Shown here: positions 25,203 to 32,978 of the stretch, piece after piece
How the letters are laid out: each line of letters begins with the position of its first letter
Numbering within the stretch: position 1 is the first letter of the stretch
Source: Niastella koreensis GR20-10
GTDB taxonomy: Bacteria > Bacteroidota > Bacteroidia > Chitinophagales > Chitinophagaceae
Direction: 5' to 3'
DNA: 64,000 nucleotides
NCBI RefSeq assembly: GCF_000246855.1
Contig: NC_016609.1
Span: 2,542,001-2,606,000 of the forward strand
Program-made: the position numbers and the translations under genes
Notes under the pieces: generated by a model
Told to the model about the DNA's origin: nothing
Seen by the model: the letters and a program-made list of their open reading frames with translations, nothing else
Databases searched by the model: none

Positions 25203-25748
25203 CTATTTAACCTTTACCAATTCTCCTGCCCCGTTATAAACCACTTTCTTTGTGTCTTTACCATTACTGGCTATAAACTCATAGTATTCCTTGCTGTTGT
25301 CGTAGTTGGTATTCTTGTAATAGGTTTTCGAACTTAATTTGTACCCAGGATATTGTTTGGATAGATTTTGTAAAGAGGCCTTGATGGCATCCGGAACATG
25401 TGTTACGGTTTCCTTGTATTTGGACATTACGAGTGTGCCATCGGCCTTGTACAGGCCATAATATTGAAAATCGGCTCTTTTAAACTTAAGGGTGTACATA
25501 TCGATATCATTGTCACCCGGAATATTGTCATCTACAGTGATCTCCCACCCTTTTGCAGCTGCGTCGTGCGGGATCTTGTAATATGCAACAGATTTGGCAT
25601 CGGGGAACCTCGCTTCCAGCGAATCGATGATCTGTTTGGGCGTAAGTTCTTTGGTGATCTTGGTTTTACCTGTAATTACCAGGTCGTCCTGGGCAATGGA
25701 AACCTGGAACATCATTGCCAGGGAAATGAACAATACATTTTTCTTCAT
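25203..25748 (-). CDS. Periplasmic PepSY-like (BLIP-like) protein
   Basis: 181 residues with a signal peptide (MKKNVLFISLAMMFQVSIAQ). Two related segments follow, each with a helix then strands (PKQIIDSLEARFPDAKSVAYY ... and ... AIKASLQNLSKQYPGYKLSS). This is the pattern of PepSY-like/BLIP-like periplasmic proteins of Bacteroidota, small folds often linked to inhibition or sensing. Its ATG overlaps the TGA of the TolB-like gene (ATGA), pointing to translational coupling. Module B at 43-46 kb lacks an equivalent gene. Confidence 0.75.
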   Translation of the reverse strand: MKKNVLFISLAMMFQVSIAQDDLVITGKTKITKELTPKQIIDSLEARFPDAKSVAYYKIPHDAAAKGWEITVDDNIPGDNDIDMYTLKFKRADFQYYGLYKADGTLVMSKYKETVTHVPDAIKASLQNLSKQYPGYKLSSKTYYKNTNYDNSKEYYEFIASNGKDTKKVVYNGAGELVKVK

Positions 25749-26590
25749 ACTGTTTGGTTTTTAAAGTTTGTGCAGGAAAAGTTGCTGGCCTGGTTGGTGA
25801 TAACCTGGCAAATGCCATCCTGTACCTCAAACAAATTGGAGTCGGTAATGGTACAATCAAACACCCTGGACCATATTTGCCGGTAATACCGGCAGTCGAT
25901 GATCTGGATATTTACCCGGCTTCTATTTTGCTGGTACTGGGCGCCTACACTGATGAGGTGGTTGAACCGGAGTGCCGTGCTCAGTTCCTTCAGGTCGCTA
26001 TAGCTGTCGGCCATGCTTTTTGCCACCTGGTAACTGATAACGGAAATGGATTTTACCTGCGATAAAGCGGAACTTATCTGCTGGCACAGGTCATCGAGGA
26101 AGGTGCGGGTGGGTTCGTTCGCAGCGTGATAATTGAAAGGAAGAATAGCAAAGGTCAGTGGTTCGGTTTCGGCATGCGTTTTATTTACCTCGTACGATTT
26201 ATTAAGCAGGCTTTCCTCGAGCCACTGTTGACGGTCCATAAAAACGGGCACATACTTTCCTTTCGGCATGCCAATGATAATTTCATCGTCCGCGCCCGGC
26301 ACGTTGTAGTAATGATATAACGCCCTTCTGAGCCTGCCTGCATGAATGCGTACAATACAATTCTTTTGCGGGTTGAAGTTGACAGGCTTTTGTAATACTT
26401 TCAGTGCTATCGTATATTCCTTCAGGCAATTGGCATTGCCGGTAAGCGTTTCCTGTACTACGAACGTAAGAAAACGCTTCAGGATCTCTGAACTGCTGAA
26501 ATCGGGATGCAGAAAGATCCGTTCCAGTTGTTGTTCTATGGCGCGGCTGTTTAACCAGGCAGGCGCAGCAGTTGGCATCGGGAAGTCCAT
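25745..26590 (-). CDS. Winged-helix-like/TolB-like protein (module A)
   Basis: 281 residues, no signal peptide or membrane helix. The N-terminal domain (about 18-115) carries a pattern seen at the front of cyclase- and TPR-associated regulators: ILKRFLTFVVQETL, LKEYTIALKVL, CIVRIHAGRLRRALYHYY, MPKGKYVPVF. The C-terminal domain (about 145-265) resembles the TolB-like N-terminal domain: TFAILPFNYH, ISSALSQVKSISVISYQVAKS, INIQIIDCRYYRQIWSRVFD-like strands. No response-regulator site, kinase or TPR tail is present. I read it as a cytoplasmic regulator; DNA binding is inference. It is a close paralogue of the gene at 43137 (over half the residues look identical in the N-terminal domain). Confidence 0.7.
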   Translation of the reverse strand: MDFPMPTAAPAWLNSRAIEQQLERIFLHPDFSSSEILKRFLTFVVQETLTGNANCLKEYTIALKVLQKPVNFNPQKNCIVRIHAGRLRRALYHYYNVPGADDEIIIGMPKGKYVPVFMDRQQWLEESLLNKSYEVNKTHAETEPLTFAILPFNYHAANEPTRTFLDDLCQQISSALSQVKSISVISYQVAKSMADSYSDLKELSTALRFNHLISVGAQYQQNRSRVNIQIIDCRYYRQIWSRVFDCTITDSNLFEVQDGICQVITNQASNFSCTNFKNQTV

Positions 26591-26655
26591 GGTTTGGTTT
26601 GTTTTAGTGAATAAATAAAACCAGGGCCGGCCTTTTTTACAGTTTACAGGTTAGT

Positions 26656-27246
26656 TTACAGGCTGGAGAACACAAAGCCTACATTGATCGACAGAAATCC
26701 CTGGCCATCCAGTTTACTGGTATTAAAGCCCGGGTAATATTTTGCGCCCAACATGGCTTTCAACCCGGGCTCGATGGAAAACAGTACGCCGGCTTCGGGG
26801 CGAACGCAAAACTGCCAGGAATCGGTGGTGATGCGGTATAAACCAAAATCGGTTGACCGGCTTACAAACAGGGTGCCCACGCCAACGCCCACATACGGGT
26901 TGGTGACTTTTGTTTCGTGCATGGGATACCATTTTGATTCGGCCAGAATGGGCACTGCATTGGTATACCTGAAGGTTACTCCGGAAATGGAAGTGGTGCC
27001 ATCTTTATAAGTTGCTTTATCGGCTTTTTCATAAAACACATTCCAGCCTGTTTCCAGTCCAACTGATACCCCTGGCTTGGCTGTTTTTAAAAATTCCAGG
27101 TTAATTCCCTGGTAGCTTGTTTTACTAATATAATCGTGCAGGTTACCCATAGGAAAACCGATGGGGTACGACATGATGAACGAGCTCTGGCTGTACAAGT
27201 TGATACCACATAAAAGCGTGATCGCCGACAGTAAAAAGTATTTCAT
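26656..27246 (-). CDS. Small outer-membrane beta-barrel protein (module A)
   Basis: 196 residues with a signal peptide (MKYFLLSAITLLCGINLYSQ). It is strand-rich with GVSVGLETGWN, NPYVGVGVGTLFVSRS and a C-terminal ISINVGFVFSSL-like strand ending in a hydrophobic residue, as in 8-strand OmpA/OmpW-like barrels. It lies 11 bp downstream of the DUF4136 lipoprotein gene, clearly in one operon. It corresponds in position to the barrel gene at 45561 in module B, though sequence similarity between the two is not obvious to the eye. Confidence 0.75.
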   Translation of the reverse strand: MKYFLLSAITLLCGINLYSQSSFIMSYPIGFPMGNLHDYISKTSYQGINLEFLKTAKPGVSVGLETGWNVFYEKADKATYKDGTTSISGVTFRYTNAVPILAESKWYPMHETKVTNPYVGVGVGTLFVSRSTDFGLYRITTDSWQFCVRPEAGVLFSIEPGLKAMLGAKYYPGFNTSKLDGQGFLSINVGFVFSSL

Positions 27247-27257
27247 AAAAAATAGTT

Positions 27258-27911
27258 CTAGTGTTTTAAGTATGGTGATTGTGTAAAGGCCTGGTCTATG
27301 CCGATCTGCGTACGGGCGGCAATGTTAGCGGTGCCGCCTTCTGCCAGTCCGTTTAAAATACATACCCATACCACCGGCGCATTATCTGCCGTCCATGGCT
27401 TTGACGTATTATCTATCATCTGCATAAATACAGAGCCTGACCTGTACCCGGTAACGTATGGCGGATAATAGCCGGGATAGTACCAGCCCCAGCCTGGATT
27501 ATACCCCGGGTAATACCAGCCCCAATACCACCAGTCGTAGTAATAATAAATATTGGTGGTGGTCATGGTAGATGCCAGAATGGTTACATCCGGTTTACTG
27601 TTTTTGTCAACCAGCGTCCATCCATAACTGTTCATGTTCTGCTTTACCTGGTCGGTGATAATCTTGGCTGATGAAGCGGGCAGGAACGATGGTTCACCAT
27701 TATGGTCAGGGTCGCTAATTACATCCCCCGTTATCTTTACTACACTGTCGGGAATGCTATATGTTTTCAATGATGTGAAATTAAAACCACTGGCGTATTT
27801 CGTATATACGAGGTCCAGTTCATCGGTGTATTCCGCTCCTTTCGGATAGCAGCCCCATAATAATGGCAGCAGCAGACACGCAACTAACAGAAAGCGTAAA
27901 CTCGTTGTCAT
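27258..27911 (-). CDS. DUF4136-family lipoprotein (module A)
   Basis: 217 residues. The signal ends LLWGC, so lipidation is expected at about Cys21. The mature domain follows the DUF4136 pattern: F.SLKTYSIPD near the start, then IITDQVKQNMNSYGWTLVDKNSKPDVTI, with a Tyr/Trp/Gly/Pro-rich insert (YYYYDWWYWGWYYPGYNPG). DUF4136 proteins are outer-membrane lipoproteins of unknown function. It is first in the six-gene minus-strand cluster and faces the ECF sigma gene divergently. Confidence 0.85.
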   Translation of the reverse strand: MTTSLRFLLVACLLLPLLWGCYPKGAEYTDELDLVYTKYASGFNFTSLKTYSIPDSVVKITGDVISDPDHNGEPSFLPASSAKIITDQVKQNMNSYGWTLVDKNSKPDVTILASTMTTTNIYYYYDWWYWGWYYPGYNPGWGWYYPGYYPPYVTGYRSGSVFMQMIDNTSKPWTADNAPVVWVCILNGLAEGGTANIAARTQIGIDQAFTQSPYLKH

Positions 27912-28065
27912 AATGTTTTTTTTGGTGTTTATTTTATATTTTATGACACATCAGAAAACCAAAAAGGTGCAAAAAGAATTATTCACTCGGCACAGATTTA
28001 TAAAACCGATCATCGTTGTAGACTTGTGCGTAGGTAGCCCCTCACATAATTTCTAATTTCGTATC

Positions 28066-28602
28066 ATGATGATCCGGAATTTCAATGACGAAGCAGTTTT
28101 TGAGGTGTTGTATAAAAAGTACTGGGACCTCTTATTGTGTTTTGCAAGAAAATACATCAATGACCGGCAAACCTGTAAAGAAGTGGTGCAGGACCTGTTT
28201 GTAACGCTGCATGGAAAAAGAGATCAGTTGACAATCAATGTTTCGTTGTCGTCGTATTTATACCGGTCGTTACGGAACAAGATCATCAATCACCTGCGGG
28301 ATGAATCGGTGTACAAAAAGCATGTTGCCCTGGCGAGTAAGAAATACAGTATCGTTTCTGTTGGCAACGATGCCGAAAATTGGATGGATGTGCTTGACCT
28401 GGAAAAGGAGATCGGTTGTTGTTTAAATTCAATGCCTGATAAGTACCGGGATGTTTATGTGCTCACCATGCAAAAAGCCAATACCGTTAAAATGACCGCT
28501 GCCATGCTGAATCGTTCTGTGCCTACTGTAGAGCGCCAGTTAAGAGTTGCCATTCGCCTGATGCAGGAATATTTGAACAGATACAAAGTAAACCTTCAGT
28601 AA
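28066..28602 (+). CDS. ECF-type RNA polymerase sigma factor
   Basis: 178 residues. Region 2 (about 5-75) has FEVLYKKYWDLLLCFARKY and CKEVVQDLFVTLHGKRD, and region 4 (about 120-175) has LNSMPDKYRDVYVLTMQKANTVKMTAAML with the HTH of SVPTVERQLRVAIRLM. It should direct RNA polymerase core to a specific promoter set. No FecR-type anti-sigma gene follows, unlike the usual Bacteroidota sigma/FecR/SusC arrangement. Instead an Omp85-like barrel gene starts 8 bp downstream. Confidence 0.9.
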   Translation: MMIRNFNDEAVFEVLYKKYWDLLLCFARKYINDRQTCKEVVQDLFVTLHGKRDQLTINVSLSSYLYRSLRNKIINHLRDESVYKKHVALASKKYSIVSVGNDAENWMDVLDLEKEIGCCLNSMPDKYRDVYVLTMQKANTVKMTAAMLNRSVPTVERQLRVAIRLMQEYLNRYKVNLQ

Positions 28603-28610
28603 TTTACTTT

Positions 28611-29789
28611 ATGCCATCAGCATTGCATATGACAAAGATCAAATCCGGCTTAATTCTGCTACTGTTTATGCAATGGTGTCAACCTGTAAGGGCGCAACCG
28701 GTAAAACAAAAATTTTCTATAAAGGATTCATCAGATCATGCGTTCGACTTTAGCGACTGGATCATCAATGCCAATGGTTTCGTTCCTATACCTTATATTA
28801 TTACAGAACCTGCATTAGGCGGTTTTGGCGGCGCCCTGTTGCCTGTGTTTATTAAGAAAAATCCCCCTTATTACGATTCAGTGAAGGGTAAATTAAAAAT
28901 AACTCCGGTGGCGCCCAATATCACGGGTGGTATCGGTGTTTACACCTTAAATGATACGTGGGTACTGGCGGCATTCAGATCGGGCACTTTAGTTAAGCAA
29001 AGAATCAAATACACCGTTGGCGCCGCGTATGCCGATGTAAATATGTCGTTCTACAAAACTTTTGAGCAATTTGGCGAGAAGAAACTGGCCTTCAATATAA
29101 AGGCATTGCCGGTTTTATTACAGGCATCAAAGCGAATATCAAAATCAAACTGGTATGCAGGATTTAAATACCTGTTCTTGAAAGCCGATACAAAATATGT
29201 GGGTGATACCTCGGTGTTAAATCTGGCAAAGTCGATGGAGCTGTCGAAGATAATCAGCCAGATGGGGTTATTGGTGGAGTTGGATAACCGGGATAACATC
29301 TTTACGCCCTTTAAAGGAATGAAAGTACATACTGATGTAAACAGGGCCGATAAGTTTTTGGGCAGTGATTATGAATTCTGGCGCATCAATTATTATATGT
29401 ACGCCTATCAAATGATCATTCCTTCCATTACTGCCGGCTTCCGGTTGGATGGGCAGCAATCATTTGGTGAGCCGCCATTTTATATGTTGCCCTATGTAGA
29501 TATGCGCGGCATACCTATTTACCGTTACCAGGGCAATGCCGACATCTTATCGGAGCTGGAGTTTCGCTGGGATTTTACAAGAAGATGGAGCGCCATGCTG
29601 TTTGGGGGCGCGGGGAAAGCATTTGATGAATGGAGTGAGTTTGGTAATACCAACTGGATAACAAGTTACGGTACCGGGTTCAGGTATTTGCTGGCGCGTA
29701 AGTTCAAATTAAGGGTGGGCGTTGATGTGGCGCACGGGCCCGATACCTGGGCTTATTATATTGTGTTTGGCAGCAATTGGAGTAAATAA
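28611..29789 (+). CDS. Omp85-superfamily-like outer-membrane protein without POTRA domains
   Basis: 392 residues; the signal peptide is best from the in-frame ATG at 28629 (MTKIKSGLILLLFMQWCQPVRAQ), though ATG 28611 lies 8 bp after the sigma gene. It lacks POTRA repeats. The C-terminal part matches surface-antigen/BamA-like barrels: LVELDNRDNIFTPFKGMKVH, YVDMRGIPIYRYQGNADILS (the RG motif) and LSELEFRWDFTRRWSAMLFG. It is probably a 16-strand barrel. The function may be secretion or lipid related. It is likely co-transcribed with the ECF sigma gene. Confidence 0.8.
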   Translation: MPSALHMTKIKSGLILLLFMQWCQPVRAQPVKQKFSIKDSSDHAFDFSDWIINANGFVPIPYIITEPALGGFGGALLPVFIKKNPPYYDSVKGKLKITPVAPNITGGIGVYTLNDTWVLAAFRSGTLVKQRIKYTVGAAYADVNMSFYKTFEQFGEKKLAFNIKALPVLLQASKRISKSNWYAGFKYLFLKADTKYVGDTSVLNLAKSMELSKIISQMGLLVELDNRDNIFTPFKGMKVHTDVNRADKFLGSDYEFWRINYYMYAYQMIIPSITAGFRLDGQQSFGEPPFYMLPYVDMRGIPIYRYQGNADILSELEFRWDFTRRWSAMLFGGAGKAFDEWSEFGNTNWITSYGTGFRYLLARKFKLRVGVDVAHGPDTWAYYIVFGSNWSK

Positions 29790-29794
29790 AAAAC

Positions 29795-29827
29795 AAGAGA
29801 AGTGGCCTTTATGGCCACCCCTCTTTC
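29795..29827. terminator. Probable terminator hairpin between convergent genes
   Basis: The stem GTGGCC/GGCCAC is extended by partial AAGAGA/TCTTT pairing. It lies just after the Omp85-like gene and before the 3' end of the minus-strand AraC-like gene. Confidence 0.55.
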
Positions 29828-29860
29828 ACCCATACTGATAGCACAGAATTGACAGCACGT

Positions 29861-30298
29861 TTAGGGTTTTATTCCCAGTCGTACACTTTTTGTATACCGG
29901 GAAGGGGTTAACCCTGTAAATTTTTTAAATGCACTGGTTAAAGTATTCCGGTTTTGAAAACCACAAATCAATGCGAGGCCTTTCATGTTCAAATCGTTTG
30001 CCAGGCCTTCCTGGATCAGGCTTTCACAATACTCTATCCGGAACTGGTTCAGGTAATCAGTAAAACGTAAACGTTTTTCCTGGTTTAAATAAGCCGACAA
30101 CAGGTACGCCTGCACCTGGATATCATCGGCCAGGCTTTTGATAGTATACCTGTAACGCAAATACGGCTTTTGGGAGAACATAAACTGTTTCAACCTTTCT
30201 GAAATGTCACTTACCTTTTCAGGACTCAAAACATGCGCATTGAAGCTTGAGGTCCTTTTGTCGGTCTCTGGTGCGAAGGTTAGGTTTTGGTGTCGCAT
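29861..30298 (-). CDS. AraC-type transcriptional regulator (helix-turn-helix only)
   Basis: 145 residues, again only an AraC/XylS DNA-binding domain after a ~35-residue lead: YTIKSLADDIQVQAYLLSAY (first HTH), LNMKGLALICGFQNRNTLTSAF (second HTH), then KKFTGLTPSRYTKS. Strong similarity to the gene at 21749 shows a recent duplication. It lies at the edge of the exported amidohydrolase/porin block and next to the sigma factor, so it is a candidate local regulator. Upstream are two 15-bp direct repeats (30361-30398) that could be its binding sites. Confidence 0.88.
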   Translation of the reverse strand: MRHQNLTFAPETDKRTSSFNAHVLSPEKVSDISERLKQFMFSQKPYLRYRYTIKSLADDIQVQAYLLSAYLNQEKRLRFTDYLNQFRIEYCESLIQEGLANDLNMKGLALICGFQNRNTLTSAFKKFTGLTPSRYTKSVRLGIKP

Positions 30299-30360
30299 AC
30301 TAGTAAGATTTAATGTGATTGGTTACGCTTGTGTACGTGCAGCAGAAGAACTAAGCTTTC

Positions 30361-30398
30361 GTGTGGGAATACGAAATAATGTTGTGCGGGAATACGAA
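30361..30398 (-). promoter_or_regulatory. Two 15-bp direct repeats upstream of the AraC-like gene
   Basis: Plus-strand GTGTGGGAATACGAA (30361-30375) and GTGCGGGAATACGAA (30384-30398), 23 bp apart, one mismatch. They lie 63-100 bp upstream of the AraC-like ATG at 30298. The spacing, near two helical turns, fits an AraC-type operator. Confidence 0.5.
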
Positions 30399-30527
30399 GT
30401 AAAAAGTATGCTGGTGTTTGTAATACAATTTACCATCTCTAACCAACACAACCTAATTTACATTGGCGGATTTGAGAAGTTTGGGCAACCTATTTTTTTT
30501 TTGTGCAGAATTGCCGTTCACGATCGA

Positions 30528-31814
30528 TTACATAAGTGTGAACTGTATTCTGCTTTGAAAGAACTGTACGGGGCCCTTTATATTAAAGCGATCGAGTACC
30601 CCATAGCCATAAACAAATTCCATTCTGAAGACCTTGGTAACATACCAGTTGATCATGGGCGTAATACGCCAGAACTTACCTCCTGCAATTGACCGGTCGT
30701 TCAGATCGAGCATGGAATAATGTACAACGGCTTCCCATTCACCCCAGCCTCCTTTGAACACTGATTTTTTTACCGGCACAAAGCCGAGGATGTTTCCATT
30801 GGTTGAATAAGGCCGAACTGCGCCGGTAAAGAGCCATGTAACTACCACATTGCCACCATAGAACCGGTGGTTCTCGGCATTGTCCGCATAAAAATTATGC
30901 ATCATTACTTCAGATCCTATCAAAAAGCCTTTGTTACTGTAATACACTTCGGCCCCAATGTGGCTTGAGTGGTCGGCTGTAAAGGCGCCGGTGTTAATGA
31001 TCTGCGGGGTGGGATTCGATTCCGGTCTCGACTTCAGCGTGATCTTTCCATCAACCGGTTTTCCATAACGCAGGTTAACACCCACATGCAATACTTCATT
31101 TGTTTTTTGAAAATAGATGGGTAACCAGCCAACCCGGGCATCATATTGCCAGGCATACGTAGAAAAACCCTGGCCTTTGGAAAGGATATCGTTATAAGCG
31201 CCGAGGTTCCAGAATACCCTGGGCTTTGGCAAATATCCAAAGTACTTGATGCCATCGGCCAGAATAGGAATTACATCCAATGCCATCTGGCGTTCTGCGG
31301 TCCAGGGAGAGTGCCCGTTCATAACCTTTACCATAGAGTAACCTTCTTTGGTGCGCCCGATAAAAATATGCCCGGCCAGTTCCGGTACACCAATGGTAAG
31401 CCCCGACTCCCGCACCAGCCATTTTTCATTATCGCCATCCCACATATAGGCAAACTTAAATGCCAGGTATCGTTTGGTTTTAAATACACCGCTGCCCAAC
31501 ACTCTAAAGTCTCTCAGTTTAAAATCGGGTTTCAGGTTATAGTGCAGGGAATCCATTTGTTGTTTGAATTTTTCACTCTCACTATAGGCCACAAAATCAT
31601 GAATATAACCGAGGCCAATTTTAAAGGTGGCTATAGGTCCTACGAATTCATTGGGTTTCATGTTTTTCCCGGTGTCAGCGGGATTAAAAGTTAAACCATC
31701 CGTACCGTTAGGAAGAAGCTTTGTAGTATCCTGCGACCGGGTAAAAAGTGGGAGGATGCCTATAAGCAAGCTAAGTAACACCCTCCCTGTTGCGCTTCCC
31801 GTGTTAATATTCAT
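30528..31814 (-). CDS. OprP/OprO-like porin
   Basis: 428 residues from ATG 31814, with a signal peptide ending at LFTRSQD. The body is strand-rich and ends with GGWGEWEAVVHYSMLDLND, FWRITPMINWYVTKVFRMEF and YGYGVLDRF, the typical C-terminal pattern of phosphate-selective porin O/P-type barrels (anion-selective). Its ATG lies inside the 3' end of the asparaginase gene: the two overlap by 11 bp (ATGAATATTAA), implying translational coupling. The upstream TTG at 31838 is therefore unlikely. Substrate is not shown; aspartate or asparagine passage is inferred from the operon. Confidence 0.82.
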   Translation of the reverse strand: MNINTGSATGRVLLSLLIGILPLFTRSQDTTKLLPNGTDGLTFNPADTGKNMKPNEFVGPIATFKIGLGYIHDFVAYSESEKFKQQMDSLHYNLKPDFKLRDFRVLGSGVFKTKRYLAFKFAYMWDGDNEKWLVRESGLTIGVPELAGHIFIGRTKEGYSMVKVMNGHSPWTAERQMALDVIPILADGIKYFGYLPKPRVFWNLGAYNDILSKGQGFSTYAWQYDARVGWLPIYFQKTNEVLHVGVNLRYGKPVDGKITLKSRPESNPTPQIINTGAFTADHSSHIGAEVYYSNKGFLIGSEVMMHNFYADNAENHRFYGGNVVVTWLFTGAVRPYSTNGNILGFVPVKKSVFKGGWGEWEAVVHYSMLDLNDRSIAGGKFWRITPMINWYVTKVFRMEFVYGYGVLDRFNIKGPVQFFQSRIQFTLM

Positions 31815-32877
31815 AAAATATCTTTTGCAGGTCGGCATTGCTTCTTTGTTTCAGCAATGCCACCATCAGCAGGATCCTTGATTTTTGCGGGTTGTGGTCA
31901 TAAGAAGCCACAAACCCCATCTTATCATCATCCACTTCTACATTGCGGCCTACGTTGCCGGTAACCACGCGGCTGCTTCTTACTATCACCACACCTTTTT
32001 TAGCGGCTCTTTCGCAGGCTTCCAGTCCGGCCTTGTTCATATTGCCATTGCCAACACCGGCAATCACAATTCCTTTGGCGCCGTGTTCAACAGAAGCATC
32101 TACGAGGTCGGCGGGCATATCCGCATCGGCATAAATAATATCCACGCGCGGAAGTTTGGTTACATTGTCTACAGAGAATTCGCTTTGGCTGCCGTATTTG
32201 TTAAATGGGAAACGATAAAACTCATTTGTACCATAATTGCTGATGCCGATAAGGCCATTCAATGGCGACATAAATGTTTGCACAGCGGTAGTGCTTACTT
32301 TGGTGAGGCTTTGTGCAGAATGGATCCAGTCGTTCATTACCAGTAACACCCCGCGTTTTTTGGCATTGGGGTCTGCTGCAACGGCCACTGCATTGTACAA
32401 ATTAAGCGGACCATCGGCACTAACGGCGGTAGAAGGCCGCATGGAGCCTACCAATACAATAGGCAGATCTGTTTTACAAACCAGGTTCAGGAAATAAGCG
32501 GTTTCTTCCATGGTATCGGTACCATGGGTAATCACAATACCATCCAGACCGCCCTGTTGGGTTAACTCAGCAATTCTTTTTGCCAGCTTCAGCATGATCT
32601 CGAACGACATATCCTGTGAACCCACATTGGAGATCTGCTCCCCTTTTATATTGGCCAGTTTGGTAATATCGGGTACTGCATTTACCATGGCGTCGATGGT
32701 TACCTGGCCCGAAGTATAGCCCGATTGTACCCCGGTGCTTGCTGCGCCTGCAATGGTACCACCTGTTGCCAGGATTACTACATTCGCTTTTTTCTGAGCG
32801 AAACTGTTAAGGCTTACCAACACCAACACAACGGTAAGCTTACTCCACAAAGCTGTTATAAGGGTTTTCATTGTCAA
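31804..32877 (-). CDS. ansB: Exported type II L-asparaginase
   Basis: 357 residues. A signal peptide (hydrophobic LTVVLVLVSLNSFA, then Q) precedes a complete type II asparaginase: ILATGGTIAGAAS near residue 37 (catalytic Thr) and VITHGTDTMEETAYFL near 113 (second Thr-Asp; Lys expected downstream), then VGSMRPSTAVSADGPLNLYNAV. It hydrolyses L-asparagine to aspartate and ammonia in the periplasm. It follows aspA with a 101-bp gap and overlaps the porin gene. An alternative ATG lies at 32871. Confidence 0.95.
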   Translation of the reverse strand: MTMKTLITALWSKLTVVLVLVSLNSFAQKKANVVILATGGTIAGAASTGVQSGYTSGQVTIDAMVNAVPDITKLANIKGEQISNVGSQDMSFEIMLKLAKRIAELTQQGGLDGIVITHGTDTMEETAYFLNLVCKTDLPIVLVGSMRPSTAVSADGPLNLYNAVAVAADPNAKKRGVLLVMNDWIHSAQSLTKVSTTAVQTFMSPLNGLIGISNYGTNEFYRFPFNKYGSQSEFSVDNVTKLPRVDIIYADADMPADLVDASVEHGAKGIVIAGVGNGNMNKAGLEACERAAKKGVVIVRSSRVVTGNVGRNVEVDDDKMGFVASYDHNPQKSRILLMVALLKQRSNADLQKIFYEY

Positions 32878-32923
32878 TCATATTTTAGTTTGGTAATGTT
32901 TTTGCCATCTGCTGTATATCATC

Positions 32924-32978
32924 TGCCGCGCCGAGGTGTATTGCTTAAAGCTTACAGCTTATAGCTTGCAGCTGCTTT
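32924..32978 (-). repeat. Heptamer element related to the 120-bp repeat at 36.5 kb
   Basis: It contains CCGCGCCGAGGTGTATTGCT, which resembles the middle of the 36454-36827 unit (CCGCGCAGCGGTGTATTGCT), followed by 7-bp AAAGCTT/ACAGCTT/ATAGCTT repeats. It lies between asparaginase and aspA, in the 5' region of the asparaginase gene. Confidence 0.7.
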
